Notes: a model not told the origin generated them from the letters alone. Shown: positions 50,849-60,503, numbered from the stretch's first letter. The stretch is 64,000 nt of DNA from Sphaerisporangium dianthi (GCF_042654065.1 NZ_JBHSFP010000006.1:186001-250000), one strand, 5' to 3'. A program made the numbers and translations.

Positions 50849-51178
50849 AATGTCCAGTACACCAATCAAGCATGCGGGACGCCAGCCGATGGGGAATCGC
50901 GCTCGCCGGCTCGCCTCGTGGGTCGGTGGCGGAGCGTCGGCTCAGGGGGAGAGAGGCGGAAGCGAGGCGGGCCAGGGGAAGGCCGTCGAAAGGGCGGTGC
51001 AGGGGCGGTGGGAGGGCAGGGGAGGGCGTCTGCGGCCGGTGAAAGGGCTGTTGGAGAGGCACCGGGCGTAGTGGGCGGGCGGTGGGAGGGCGGTCCGAGG
51101 GGGTGGGAAGGCAGTGGGGAACGGTGGGGGAGGCGAGCGGGGGCGGTGGCGAGCGAGGGGTGGGGGCAGGGAGGATGG
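50849..51178. other. G-rich intergenic region
   Basis: These 330 bp hold no supportable gene. The + strand is strongly G-rich, with many GGGAGGG- and GGTGGGAGGGC-like motifs, especially at 51060-51170, which could form G-quadruplexes. The promoter of the decarboxylase-like gene must lie at its left end. No promoter for the minus-strand glycosyltransferase is expected here, since that gene ends at 51179. Confidence 0.5.
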
Positions 51179-52297
51179 TCAGGCTAGGGCGGCGTGGTGG
51201 AGGTTGCGGGCGGGGGCCGGGGTGGCGGCCCATTCTTCGAGGCGGGCGACGAACTCGCGGGCGTGGTCGGGCCAGTGGTACTGGCCCCGGGCCTCGGCGT
51301 ACCCCCGGGCGCCCATGACGGCCCGCCGCTCGGGGTCGTCGCGCAGCCGCAGCACGGCCTGGACGACCGTGTCCACGTCGCCGTAGGGGACGATGACGCC
51401 GCAGTCGGCGCGGCCGACGATCGAGGCGGCCAGCGGCAGCGGCGTGGTGATCACCGGTAGGCCCCTGGCCATGTACTCGATGACCTTGGTCGGCAGGGAC
51501 TGCCGGTAGTTGGGCACGTCGTGCAGCAGGGATAGCCCGGCGAGGGCCCCTTGGGCCATGCGGAGCGCGTGGTTGTTCGGCACGTACCCGAACCAGTCGA
51601 GCAGGCCTTCGCGCTGCGCGTCGCGCAGGGACGGGCGGATCGCGGGGTCGGCGGCGCCGATCAGGTCCAGCCGGATGCCGTGCGGCCGGAGCCTGCGCGC
51701 CAGCTCGATCATCTCCAGCGCGCCCCTGGCCTCCGACAGCTGCCCGATGTACACCACCCGGTTGGCGCCCGGGAGCTGGGGCGGCGTCTCGGGGACGTAC
51801 GTGGTGTTCGGGATCACCGGGTGGTCACCGGCGAAACGGTCGCGGTAGGCGGACTCGGCCAGGATGAGGTGCAGCCGGCGCTCAGCGCGGCTCTCGATCC
51901 GGCGGAGCACACCCGGCAGCATCCGGCGGGCGGACGGCGGAAGGTAGGTCTTGGTGTCCAGGGCGCCCACGATGTCCTCGTGCACGTCCCACACCGTCGT
52001 CGGGCGCCGCCGCGGCAGGGCGAACAGCAGCTCGAGGTCGTGCACCAGCAGCAGGTCGGCGTCCTTGACGCCTCGACGGAGCGCGCCGCGCGCCGCGTTC
52101 AGCGCGTGGCCGCGGCGTATCCCGACGGCGCGGGGCACGTCGATCGCCCGGATCTCCTGGGGCGGCGTGACGTTGCAATGGGTGAACGGCGCGACGTAGG
52201 TCACCTCGTGCCCGGCGTCGAGCAGCGCGCGGATCTGCCTGTGCATGATCCGCGCGTCCTCCGGGTGGTGGACGATCGTGCCGACACATACCTTCAT
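51179..52297 (-). CDS. GT4 glycosyltransferase
   Basis: The 372-residue GT-B glycosyltransferase has an N-terminal Rossmann half (M-K-V-C-V-G-T-I-V-H, then W-D-V-H-E-D-I) and a C-terminal half with V-V-Y-I-G-Q-L-S-E-A-R-G and the E-x7-E-type donor site (P-T-K-V-I-E-Y-M-A-R-G-L-P-V-I). This is the GT4 retaining family. ATG 52297 gives the family-like M-K-V start; the longer frame is a shadow of the acyltransferase gene. It is in the same direction as, and 80 bp from, the acyltransferase, which suggests joint work on a surface polysaccharide. Confidence 0.87.
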   Translation of the reverse strand: MKVCVGTIVHHPEDARIMHRQIRALLDAGHEVTYVAPFTHCNVTPPQEIRAIDVPRAVGIRRGHALNAARGALRRGVKDADLLLVHDLELLFALPRRRPTTVWDVHEDIVGALDTKTYLPPSARRMLPGVLRRIESRAERRLHLILAESAYRDRFAGDHPVIPNTTYVPETPPQLPGANRVVYIGQLSEARGALEMIELARRLRPHGIRLDLIGAADPAIRPSLRDAQREGLLDWFGYVPNNHALRMAQGALAGLSLLHDVPNYRQSLPTKVIEYMARGLPVITTPLPLAASIVGRADCGVIVPYGDVDTVVQAVLRLRDDPERRAVMGARGYAEARGQYHWPDHAREFVARLEEWAATPAPARNLHHAALA

Positions 52298-52377
52298 GCG
52301 TCGATGTTGCGCGGCGTTCCCTTCTTGTCCGGGTGCGGACCGTGAATCACGGAGGAAATGCCGCTGAACATCCGCCG

Positions 52378-54129
52378 CTACGTGGTCGCCTGCTTGGTCT
52401 GGCCGGACGGTCTGCGGTAGAGCCAGGTGAGGCGCGGCTCGAGCAGCCACTTGAACACCGTGCGCGTCTCGGGCAGGCACAGGACGATGGCCAGGGCGAA
52501 GGCGCTGCTCAAGATCGCCATGACGCCGAGCGGGCCGTGCAGCCAGGGGAAGCTCAGCCAGCCCATCTCCTTGGCGATCATCACCGGGATGCCGTGGAGC
52601 AGGTAGCAGTAGAGCGTGCGGGTGCCGAGGTCGGAGAACCAGGTGTTCCTGCGCGGCACCAGCGCCAAGATCGCGAACGAGACCGCCAGCGCGGCGACGA
52701 GCAGTCCGGCGCGCATGCCCATGCCCACCCACCACGACAGGTGCAGCTCGGCGTAGCTGTCCTTGAAGTACACCGGGTCGAGCGGCACGTGCGGGGCGAT
52801 GAGGATCGCGACGCCCGCCGCTCCGACGAGCACCACGACGGCCACGATCTTCACCCAGACGCGGTTGAGCATCTCGAAGTGGTGCGGCTGCATCCACAGG
52901 CCGAGCACGAAGAACGGCATCAGCCCGAAGAAGCGGTCCATGCTGAAGTCGCCCGGCAGGTCGGACAGGCCGGCGAGCAGGTAGACCGCGATCGCGATCG
53001 GGAACGGGTGGCGCATGCGCTTCCACACCGGCGTCGACAGCCGCCACAGCAGCAGGGCGAGCAGATACCAGTTCAGCCAGGCCGGGTCGATGATCGTCAG
53101 GCTCCACTTGTGGCCGAGCGCGAAGCGGAGCACGGCGTAGCCGACCTCCACGATCACGTACGGCACGAGGAAGGTGTCGACGAGCTTGTTCGTCTTGGCG
53201 TTGGAGTTCCAGAAGTTCCGGCTCAGGTAGCCGCTGATGACGACGAACAACGGCATGTGGAACACGTAGATGAACAGGTAGGCCGAGCGCGAGGAGTGCG
53301 CCGACAGCGTCGGCACCAGCGCGTGCCCGGCCGGCACGAGCGCGATGAGCAGGAACTTCACGTTGTCCAGGTACGGCTCGCGGGGCCGCTTCGCCGGCTT
53401 GGCCGACGGGGCCTCCTCAGGAGCGGAGTCGTCCCATTCGTCGGCCTCGTCGCCGGGACGCTGGCCGTGGCCGGCGGGGCTCTGGCCGTGGCCGGCGGGC
53501 CGTCGCTCCGAGGCGGAGGCGGACGCGGGCGTGCCGGGGCCGGGACGGCCCGGCGGTGTGGCCGGGGCCGCCTGCTGGGTCGCGGGTCGCTGCCAGTACG
53601 AGAAGCCGTCCGACGCGTCGCCGGACGCCGGCGCCTGCGAGCCGTGCGGGCTTGAGGATGACGGCAAGTTGTGCGGGCCCGAGGACCACGGTGAGCCGTG
53701 TGCGCCCGAGGACGACGGCACGTTGTGCGGGCCCGAAGACGTGGAGGGGCCCTGACCTGCCGGGCGGTCGTCGCGCACGGGACGGTCGAAGGTGAACGTC
53801 TCGGGGTCGTCCTCGGCGGCCGTGCCGGCGGCGCTCGTCGTGCCGCCGGCGGCCGTGGTGCCGTCGGGGACCGGCCAGCGGGGCTCCCGGGCGAGCTCGC
53901 CCGTCGGGGGCCGATGACGGTCCCAGGCGCCCGTCGGCGGCTCGGCGTAGTCGGGGACGGGCCACCGGGCGGTGGGCGCCTCCTCCTCGCCGGTGCTCGC
54001 ACCGGTGTCCAGGGCTGGATCGATCGGCGCCTGTCCTCGTTCGTCGGGCGGGGCGGCCTCCCCGGCGTCGGTGGAGACGCCGGGGGTGCGCGAAGCCGGA
54101 ACCTGGAAGGAGGATCTGGTGTCACTCAC
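52378..54129 (-). CDS. Acyltransferase family 3 membrane protein
   Basis: The 583-residue protein has a disordered N-terminal half (about residues 1-245) followed by a membrane domain with about ten helices of the acyltransferase-3/OafA type: Y-L-D-N-V-K-F-L-L-I, F-H-M-P-L-F-V-V-I-S-G-Y, and a C-terminal L-H-G-I-P-V. Such enzymes O-acylate polysaccharides or lipids. The disordered half contains 9-residue repeats (S-S-G-P-H-N-V-P-S). The start is GTG 54129 with no clear Shine-Dalgarno. It precedes the GT4 gene in the same direction. Confidence 0.82.
   Translation of the reverse strand: MSDTRSSFQVPASRTPGVSTDAGEAAPPDERGQAPIDPALDTGASTGEEEAPTARWPVPDYAEPPTGAWDRHRPPTGELAREPRWPVPDGTTAAGGTTSAAGTAAEDDPETFTFDRPVRDDRPAGQGPSTSSGPHNVPSSSGAHGSPWSSGPHNLPSSSSPHGSQAPASGDASDGFSYWQRPATQQAAPATPPGRPGPGTPASASASERRPAGHGQSPAGHGQRPGDEADEWDDSAPEEAPSAKPAKRPREPYLDNVKFLLIALVPAGHALVPTLSAHSSRSAYLFIYVFHMPLFVVISGYLSRNFWNSNAKTNKLVDTFLVPYVIVEVGYAVLRFALGHKWSLTIIDPAWLNWYLLALLLWRLSTPVWKRMRHPFPIAIAVYLLAGLSDLPGDFSMDRFFGLMPFFVLGLWMQPHHFEMLNRVWVKIVAVVVLVGAAGVAILIAPHVPLDPVYFKDSYAELHLSWWVGMGMRAGLLVAALAVSFAILALVPRRNTWFSDLGTRTLYCYLLHGIPVMIAKEMGWLSFPWLHGPLGVMAILSSAFALAIVLCLPETRTVFKWLLEPRLTWLYRRPSGQTKQATT
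53644..53751 (-). repeat. 27-bp coding tandem repeat
   Basis: Four 27-bp units start at 53644, 53671, 53698 and 53725 and encode nine-residue units such as S-S-G-P-H-N-V-P-S in the disordered N-terminus of the acyltransferase. Confidence 0.8.
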
Positions 54130-54362
54130 GGGGGAAACGCTCAGCTATCTGTCGGGAGACCAGGGGTAGCTTCTGACTGCGGCGGGCGCCCTCGGCCGAT
54201 GTGGCGGAACGGAACGCGGGGACACGCCCTGCCAGATCATCCACCCTAACGTGCCGATCTTCAAATGTCGCGACGGAGTCGAAACTTCGGCTTGCTGGGC
54301 CATCTGACAATCCCTGCCAAGTCCAGTCAAGGCCCTCCCGTTCGGGCTGCCTCCGCGCCGCC

Positions 54363-55325
54363 TCACACCTTGCGCCGGAGCACGCGGTGGACGGCCGCTC
54401 CGGCCAGCGCGAGCGACAGCGCGGTGAGAAGGGCGGTCTCGGTCCACTGGAACCGCCAGAACCGCGTGGGCGGGTGATAGTAGATGGCGAACCGGTAGCC
54501 CTTGCCGAAGAGGCACTGCTCGTACGCTCGCTGACCGCGGTCGCTCTGCCCGGTGTCCGGCCGGTGGAGGCAGACGCCCGCGGGCGCGTCCGTCAGTTCC
54601 CTGCCGGAGGGGTCGACCCAGGCGGCGCGCACCAGTCGCGCGTCGGAGTCGGGGAGCACGGTGGTGCCCGTCAGCAGGGTGCGCGCCGGCTCGGCGTAGT
54701 GCGCGCTGAGACCGAACAGGGTGAACATGGTGACCGCGATGCCGGCCACGACGAGCGCCATCGCCGGGAGCGTCCGGCGGAACAGCACTCCCGCCGCCGT
54801 GCCGAGGGCGAACGCGTACAGCCACCACGCCGCCGGCACCACGCCGACCATGTTGAACACGCCGAGGTTGCCGAACGACCGATCGATCCCGTCCCAGAAC
54901 ACCCGGCGCCACAGGCTGATCATCGCCGACAGCAGCAGGCCTCCGGCGACGACCATCCCGCCGAGAACGGCGAGCTTCGCCGTGAGCCAGCGGCCGGCGG
55001 ACACCGACTGCGTCCAGGCGAGCTTGTGCGTGCCTCGCTCGTACTCCCGGCCCAGCAGCGGCGCGCCCCAGAACGCGCCGATCAGCGCGGGCGCCACCAG
55101 CGGCATCCAGCCGTAGATCGTGTAGATGGCGTAGTAGCGCTCGCTGAGCGCCGCGGTCAGGTCCCAGCAGGCGGGTGCGGGGCCGGGGCAGCCGGGCGGC
55201 GCGTTGCCGGCGACGTAGAGCTTCGCCTCCACCGCCGACCCGAGCAGGAGCAGGCCGAGCACGGCCAGCAGCCCGGCGGTGACGAGGATCTGCGCTCGGT
55301 GCTGCCGCCAGGTCAGCCAGATCAC
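54363..55325 (-). CDS. ABC transporter permease
   Basis: The 320-residue protein has about six hydrophobic helices, the W-L-T-W-R-Q-H-R start common in actinobacterial ABC permeases of the ABC-2 type, and a large extracellular loop with two or more cysteines. GTG 55325 overlaps the ATPase stop by four bases. It is the membrane partner of the ATPase and is in the GntR-led operon. The exported substrate is unknown; antibiotic or bacitracin-type export is typical for YtrA-regulated systems. Confidence 0.87.
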   Translation of the reverse strand: MIWLTWRQHRAQILVTAGLLAVLGLLLLGSAVEAKLYVAGNAPPGCPGPAPACWDLTAALSERYYAIYTIYGWMPLVAPALIGAFWGAPLLGREYERGTHKLAWTQSVSAGRWLTAKLAVLGGMVVAGGLLLSAMISLWRRVFWDGIDRSFGNLGVFNMVGVVPAAWWLYAFALGTAAGVLFRRTLPAMALVVAGIAVTMFTLFGLSAHYAEPARTLLTGTTVLPDSDARLVRAAWVDPSGRELTDAPAGVCLHRPDTGQSDRGQRAYEQCLFGKGYRFAIYYHPPTRFWRFQWTETALLTALSLALAGAAVHRVLRRKV

Positions 55326-56176
55326 GCGCTCACCTCCGCGAGCCGGGGCAGGGCCGCGCACTGCGGGTTGCGCAGGTAGGCCATCACCAGCTCTTCCAGG
55401 CTCACCGGCCGGGCGCTCCAGCGCGGGTCGGTCACCGGCGCGCCCCGTACCAGGAGCCTGACCCGCGTCCCGGTGCGGACCTCCTCCACCACCGCGGTCC
55501 TGGACGTGACGCCGCCGGCCGCCTCGGCCGGCCCCGACAGCACCTGGTGCCCGGCGAGCAGGTCGTCGATGTCGCCGCTGACCTGCACCGTGCCGCCGTT
55601 CAGTACGACGAGCCAGTCGCAGGTGTCCTCGAGGTCGGCCACGACGTGCGAGGAGATCAGGACGGTCGTCCGCTGTTCCGCGACCTCGACCATGAGCGCG
55701 CGCATGACGTCGTGCCTGGCCAGGGGGTCGAGGTTGGCCAGCGGTTCGTCCAGGGCGATCAGGTCGGGGCGTTTGGCCAGCGCGACGGTGAGCGCGACCT
55801 GGGCCTGCTGCCCGCCCGACAGCCTGCCGACCTTGCGGTCCAGCGGGATGCCCAGCCGTTCGAGCCTGCCGATCGCGTACGGGCCGTCCCAGCCGGGGTT
55901 CAGCCGGCGTCCGAAGGCCAGCGTCTCGGCGACGGTGAACCCCTCGTACAGCGGCTTGTCCTGGGCCATGAAGGCGGCCTCGCCCGCTACGGAGATCGTT
56001 CCTCGGGTGGGAGCGAGCAGCCCGACGATGGCGTGGAGGAGCGTGCTCTTGCCCGCGCCGTTGGGGCCGACGAGGGCGGCGACCCGCCCTGCCGGGATGG
56101 CGAGCGAGCAGTCGCGCAGCGCCCACGCGCGCCGGAGGCGGACGCCGAGACCGGTCGTCTGGAGTGCGAGGGTCAC
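55322..56176 (-). CDS. ABC transporter ATP-binding protein
   Basis: The 284-residue ATPase has Walker A G-P-N-G-A-G-K-S-T (about residue 38), Q-loop region M-A-Q-D-K, signature L-S-G-G-Q-Q, Walker B L-I-A-L-D-E-P and H-loop S-S-H. GTG 56176 overlaps the GntR stop by four bases, and its own stop overlaps the permease start by four bases, so the three genes are coupled. It energises the permease. Confidence 0.95.
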   Translation of the reverse strand: MTLALQTTGLGVRLRRAWALRDCSLAIPAGRVAALVGPNGAGKSTLLHAIVGLLAPTRGTISVAGEAAFMAQDKPLYEGFTVAETLAFGRRLNPGWDGPYAIGRLERLGIPLDRKVGRLSGGQQAQVALTVALAKRPDLIALDEPLANLDPLARHDVMRALMVEVAEQRTTVLISSHVVADLEDTCDWLVVLNGGTVQVSGDIDDLLAGHQVLSGPAEAAGGVTSRTAVVEEVRTGTRVRLLVRGAPVTDPRWSARPVSLEELVMAYLRNPQCAALPRLAEVSA

Positions 56177-56565
56177 GCGATGCCCTCCCGGAACGTGCCG
56201 GCCATCGCCTGGGCGAACAGCGTCTCCATGTCCTCGCGGTCGAGACCGGCGTCGCGTGCCTCGCGCACCCACGCGTCGAGGCCGTGGCGCAGGCCGGCGT
56301 GACCGGCCAGCCGGGCGCCGCCGATCGAGCGCTGGACGAACGTGCCGAGGCCGGGCTTTCCGGTCACCAGGCCCTCGCGCTCCAGCTCGCGGTACGCCTT
56401 CAGAACGGTGTTGGGGTTGATCGCCAGGGCGTCGACGACCTCGCGCGCGGTGGGCAGCTTGTCGCCCGGGCGCAGTGTGCCCAGCCGTAAGGCCTGTTTG
56501 ACCTGGTGAACGAGCTGGAGGTACGTCGAGACGCCTGATCCGCGGTCGAGATGGAAGTCGAGCAT
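56173..56565 (-). CDS. GntR-family (YtrA) regulator
   Basis: The 130-residue protein has the winged helix of GntR regulators (L-P-T-A-R-E-V-V-D-A-L-A-I-N-P-N-T-V-L-K-A-Y) and a short C-terminal helical tail typical of the YtrA subfamily. It precedes and overlaps the ABC genes. A 20-bp palindrome lies 18-37 bp upstream of its ATG at 56565, so it probably represses the operon, relieved by an inducing compound. Confidence 0.92.
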   Translation of the reverse strand: MLDFHLDRGSGVSTYLQLVHQVKQALRLGTLRPGDKLPTAREVVDALAINPNTVLKAYRELEREGLVTGKPGLGTFVQRSIGGARLAGHAGLRHGLDAWVREARDAGLDREDMETLFAQAMAGTFREGIA

Positions 56566-56582
56566 CGAGCCGGAAACACCCC

Positions 56583-56602
56583 TTCACTATATGAGTAGTG
56601 AA
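56583..56602 (-). promoter_or_regulatory. GntR operator palindrome
   Basis: TTCACTATATGAGTAGTGAA is a perfect 7-6-7 inverted repeat, 18 bp before the GntR start. It matches the TAGTGnACTA-like sites of YtrA regulators in general form and is probably the autoregulatory site. Confidence 0.7.
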
Positions 56603-56660
56603 ATAGTGTTGGACGAGCTCCGCGCTTGTCAACGCCACCGGTGTCGCGGAGGTGGCCCCT

Positions 56661-56750
56661 CGGTGCGCTCGGTGCGCTCGGTGCGCTCGGTGCGCTCGGT
56701 GCGCTCGGGTTTCTCGGCGCGCTTGTTGCGCTCGGGTTGCCCGGTGTTCT
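56661..56750. repeat. 9-bp tandem repeat
   Basis: Five perfect CGGTGCGCT units (56661-56705) are followed by about five decayed ones (CGGGTTTCT, CGGCGCGCT and so on). No gene reads through with support. Confidence 0.8.
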
Positions 56751-56812
56751 CGGCAGCAGGTGTTCCCGGTGGTCCCTCCGGCCGCTAAGGGCACTCCTCC
56801 GCTGGGAACGGA

Positions 56813-56845
56813 AAGGCCCGGTCCCCCGCGAGGGGACCGGGCCTT
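56813..56845. terminator. Hairpin terminator
   Basis: AAGGCCCGGTCCCC and its exact complement are separated by five bases. It lies about 60 bp after the LCP gene stop on the minus strand and should end that transcript. Confidence 0.8.
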
Positions 56846-56903
56846 CGTATGTCCGCCGGTCAGGAAGCCGGCGATGCCGGTGGCGCCGGTGGCGCCGGTG
56901 GCG

Positions 56904-58760
56904 TCAGGTGCTGCAGACGTCGGTCTTGGAGTCGACGACCCGGGCGCTGTCGGGGATGGTGACCGGGATCTTGACGTTCTTGAAGTCGGCCCCGATGACC
57001 AGCTGGATGATGGGGGACCCGGGCGGCGGCGTGGCGTTCGCGCCGGCCGGCGGCGTGGCGGACGTCACCGACGGGGTGAACGGCTGGAGGAGTCCGGCCT
57101 TGACCTTGCCCGCGGCCGGAGTGACCTTGGGCGCCAGCTTCGCGGCCACCGGGTCGGCGTAGTCGGCGCCGTCGGCGGCGTTCTTCGCGTACAGCAGCAT
57201 GGTCTTCGGCCGGTCGGTGCCGTCCGCGTTGCGCGCGTCGCCGACCTGTGTGACCTTGAAGCCCTGCGCCGCCAGCGCCTCGGCGACCTCCCTGGCCTTG
57301 CCCGAGGTGTTGGTGCCGTTGACCACCTGGATGCGCACCTCGCCCGGCTTGACCGCCGGCTTGGCCGGCCCCGCGGAGGACGACGCGCTCGGCTTGGGCG
57401 GCGGGGTGACCTCGATGTCCGTGCGCAGCGACTCGAACATCTTGCTCGCGTCCGGCTGCTTCCACTGGACGCGGTTCTTGTCCTCGGTGTACGGCTCCCA
57501 GGGAACCGTGACGAACTTGACGCCCTTGGCGGTGAGGCTGCGCGCGCTCTGGGCGATCTGGATCAGCGTGTCGACGTCGAGCTGCGGGTCCATGACGACC
57601 GAGTGGGCGCCCGCCGTGACGAGGCTCAGCAGCTTGGGCGGGTTGGTCAGGGTGTCGCCGCTGGTGGCCTTCTTCACGACCTGGGACAGGAAGATCTGCT
57701 GCCGCTTGATGCGGCTGATGTCGCTGCCGTCGCCGAGCGAGTGGCGGGCGCGGACGTAGGCGAGCGCGGTCTCGCCCTTGACGATCTGCTTGCCCGCCTG
57801 CAGGTGGAGTTTGGCCTGCCGGTCGTCCACCGCCGTGGGCACGCAGATCTGGATGCCTTCCAGCGCGTCGACGATGGCCTTGAAGCCGGTGAAGTCGACC
57901 TTGATGTAGTGGTCGACGCGGATGTTGGTGTTCGCCTCGATCGTGTTGATCGTGCAGCCCATGCCGCCCTCGTTGAAGGCGGAGTTGATCATGTCCAGGC
58001 GCGGCGGCATGGCCACCTTGGTGCGGGCGTTCTTGCACGCCGGGATCTGCACCATCGAGTCGCGCGGGAAGCTGATCAGCGTCGCCTTGTCGCGGTTCGG
58101 CGACACGTGCATGAGGATGATCGTGTCGGTGCGCTCGCCCAGGTCGCCCATGTGCTGGCCGTACTTCTTGTTGTCGCCCGCGCGGGAGTCGGAGCCGACC
58201 AGCAGTACGTTGAGCGCGCCGGTGGCGTTCACCGGGCGGTTGGCGTTGAGATCGCCGCTGACGTCCTCTGTGCGGACCTCGCCCAGCACGTTGCGGTAGA
58301 GCGTGTAGCCGGTGAGCGACAGCAGCACCATGACGCTGGTCAGCGCGATGCTGACGTAGGCCAGGACGCGCATGCGCCCGCCGCCGCCATGGGGAGCGCG
58401 GCCGCCGCCTCCGGCGCCGCCGTCACCGCCGCCGCCGCCGCGCCGGCGGCCCCGGCCCGGCCCGTCCGGTGGGGGAGGGGGCGCCTCGACGGGAACGCCC
58501 CGCTGGCGTCCGCCGCGCGTCTCGTCCACGCCGGGGAAATCCTGTGGCCCCGAGGGATGGTTCTCGTACGGGCCGTAGGGGCCCGCGGGTCGTACGGGTT
58601 CCTGGGTGCCGGGGGGAACGCCTCTGCGGCGACGGCCTCCCTCGCGGGGAGGGGCGTCGGAGTGAGGTTCCATCGCGCCGTCGCGGCTGGACCGGCGACC
58701 GGGCGCGGAGGACGCCGTCCGGTTGTCCCTGACCGTGGCGCCGTGTCGGTGCTCGCTCAT
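56904..58760 (-). CDS. LCP-family wall polymer ligase
   Basis: The 618-residue LCP protein has a long disordered basic/proline/glycine-rich cytoplasmic N-terminus (about residues 1-128), one membrane helix (about 130-153), the LCP domain (N-V-L-L-V-G-S-D-S-R, R-T-D-T-I-I-L, S-F-P-R-D-S, R-L-D-M-I-N-S-A-F) and a C-terminal LytR_C domain (V-R-I-Q-V-V-N-G-T). It should attach a glycopolymer to peptidoglycan on the outer face. ATG 58760 has no clear Shine-Dalgarno. It is a paralogue of the LCP gene at 8044. Confidence 0.93.
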   Translation of the reverse strand: MSEHRHGATVRDNRTASSAPGRRSSRDGAMEPHSDAPPREGGRRRRGVPPGTQEPVRPAGPYGPYENHPSGPQDFPGVDETRGGRQRGVPVEAPPPPPDGPGRGRRRGGGGGDGGAGGGGRAPHGGGGRMRVLAYVSIALTSVMVLLSLTGYTLYRNVLGEVRTEDVSGDLNANRPVNATGALNVLLVGSDSRAGDNKKYGQHMGDLGERTDTIILMHVSPNRDKATLISFPRDSMVQIPACKNARTKVAMPPRLDMINSAFNEGGMGCTINTIEANTNIRVDHYIKVDFTGFKAIVDALEGIQICVPTAVDDRQAKLHLQAGKQIVKGETALAYVRARHSLGDGSDISRIKRQQIFLSQVVKKATSGDTLTNPPKLLSLVTAGAHSVVMDPQLDVDTLIQIAQSARSLTAKGVKFVTVPWEPYTEDKNRVQWKQPDASKMFESLRTDIEVTPPPKPSASSSAGPAKPAVKPGEVRIQVVNGTNTSGKAREVAEALAAQGFKVTQVGDARNADGTDRPKTMLLYAKNAADGADYADPVAAKLAPKVTPAAGKVKAGLLQPFTPSVTSATPPAGANATPPPGSPIIQLVIGADFKNVKIPVTIPDSARVVDSKTDVCST

Positions 58761-58943
58761 TTCGTCACGAGGTTAGGTCACCGGCCCGGTTCTGGGCAGC
58801 ATGATCGGGTGAACAGGCGCAAGATCATGTTTACTCCAGAGGGGGTTGATCAGGCGGCCAAGCATACTGATACGAGGATATTTCCTGGAATAACCGAATC
58901 GGTGGCTTTACCGGAAGTTCACAGGATCACCAGGTCACGACTA

Positions 58944-60503
58944 TCATGACCGATCTTCCTGCCGGGCCGTCAGGAGCGCGGCGGCGAGGAACGCGAGCGG
59001 CACGGCGGGCAGCACGTAGCGGTAGTCGAACTCCGCGGTGGCCGCCGGAACGACCAGCAAAGACACCGCCATGACCCACGGCAGCCCCCACGCTTGACCT
59101 ACGCCCGCCCCATGCGCCCGCCGTCTCCTCCACGCGCGGGCGGCGGCGACGGCCGGAGGCAGCAGCAGGACGGCCAGCAGCACCGTTCCCGGCGCCCCGG
59201 CCACGTCCTGGTAGGCGCGCATCCACCCCGCGAACGGCTCGACGACGCGCGTGTCGACGGGACCCCGCTCGTAGCGCACGGCGAGATCGGCGCCGTGCGC
59301 GGCGGGGAAGCGGTCGGGCGGCGCGGGCGTCCGGGACGGGAACTCGTAATAGTCGTAGGTCACCTGGTCGGGATAGACCGGCCGGCCCCAGGCGAACGAG
59401 CGGACGAGTTCCGACAGCACCGAGGCGGCGTAGTCGGCCGGTTGGCTGCGCAGGGCGAGGAACGCGAACCGCCCGGCGAGCCGGTCGGTCTCCGCCGTGA
59501 AGGTGATGCCGGGCAGCGCCACCAGCGGCGCGTCCGGCGCCCACACGTACTCCTGGGACGGCGGGCGGCGCGAGGGCGGCCTGCTGTCGCACAGCACCGC
59601 CAGGTCCGCGGGCGGGCGCATGACGGCGCAGTCGGCGAACGACATCGTCCGCCCGTACAGGAACACCCCGTTGGAGCCGACGATGCCCACCCGGTGGTAG
59701 GTCGCCCAGAACCACGCGGCGTACCCGGCGATCGGCACCGCCGCCACCAGCACCAGCACCGCCACCAGGCGCCCGCCGCGCGCGAGCCCGCCCAGCCCTC
59801 CGCGCACCTCCGCCCTCGCGTGGCGGATCAGCAGCCAGGCCGCCACCACCGCGAGCAGTGGGAGTCCCACCGTCCGCGTCAGCGTGGCGGCGCCCAGCAG
59901 CGCGCCCGCGACGCAGGCCGAACGCCAGGTGGGCCTGCCGAGCAGCGCGAAAACCGCCGCCACCAGCAGAAAGGCGAACAGCGTGTCCGAGACGAGCAGG
60001 TGCTCCAGCTGGATCTGGTAGGCGTCGAGCAGCACGGGGGCGGCCGCGAGCGTGGCAGCCCAGGCTCGTCCCCCGGCGCGGTTCACGGCCGCGTACACCA
60101 GCACGCCGACGGCGAGCCCGAGCAGGTGCTGGACGAACGCCACGAAGCCGAAGCCGTGGAACGGCTCCAGCAGCCGCAGGAACAGGGAGTACCCGGCCGG
60201 GCGCACCAGGTCGGGGCGGGGGTGCAGCGCCGTCACCACGTAGGTGTAGGAGTCGGGGAACCAGAGCGCCGGCCGATAGCCCATCATGGCCACCACTCTC
60301 AGGGCCGCGCCCAGCCCGAGGACCCCGAGGAACCAGCGGTGTGCCCGCAGGGCCTGCCGCGACGGAGCCCACCGCCCCAGGCGCGGTCGCGGAGCCCACC
60401 GTCCTGGGCGCAGGCGCAGGCGCGGGCCACGCCAGGCCGGCAGCCGCCCGGACGGCCCTCTCGTGCCGTCCCGCAGCCCGGAGCCCTGTCCCGCCGCGAC
60501 CAC
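58944..60503 (-). CDS. GT-C membrane glycosyltransferase-like protein
   Basis: The 519-residue protein has about ten hydrophobic helices, with F-P-D-S-Y-T-Y after the first helix as the candidate acidic/metal motif. The layout matches GT39-like (PMT or ArnT-type) GT-C transferases using lipid-phosphate sugars. A long R/G/P-rich N-terminus precedes the first helix, so the start may lie downstream of ATG/GTG 60503. The 180-bp gap to the LCP gene is AT-richer and should hold the LCP promoter. It probably adds sugars to an exported polymer or protein. Confidence 0.78.
   Translation of the reverse strand: MVAAGQGSGLRDGTRGPSGRLPAWRGPRLRLRPGRWAPRPRLGRWAPSRQALRAHRWFLGVLGLGAALRVVAMMGYRPALWFPDSYTYVVTALHPRPDLVRPAGYSLFLRLLEPFHGFGFVAFVQHLLGLAVGVLVYAAVNRAGGRAWAATLAAAPVLLDAYQIQLEHLLVSDTLFAFLLVAAVFALLGRPTWRSACVAGALLGAATLTRTVGLPLLAVVAAWLLIRHARAEVRGGLGGLARGGRLVAVLVLVAAVPIAGYAAWFWATYHRVGIVGSNGVFLYGRTMSFADCAVMRPPADLAVLCDSRPPSRRPPSQEYVWAPDAPLVALPGITFTAETDRLAGRFAFLALRSQPADYAASVLSELVRSFAWGRPVYPDQVTYDYYEFPSRTPAPPDRFPAAHGADLAVRYERGPVDTRVVEPFAGWMRAYQDVAGAPGTVLLAVLLLPPAVAAARAWRRRRAHGAGVGQAWGLPWVMAVSLLVVPAATAEFDYRYVLPAVPLAFLAAALLTARQEDRS

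Larger units (their letters stand above)
56566..56903. other. Intergenic region with repeats and terminator
   Basis: These 338 bp hold no supportable gene. From left to right they contain the GntR operator (56583-56602), a 9-bp tandem repeat (about 56661-56750) and a strong hairpin (56813-56845) next to the end of the LCP gene. Confidence 0.6.
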
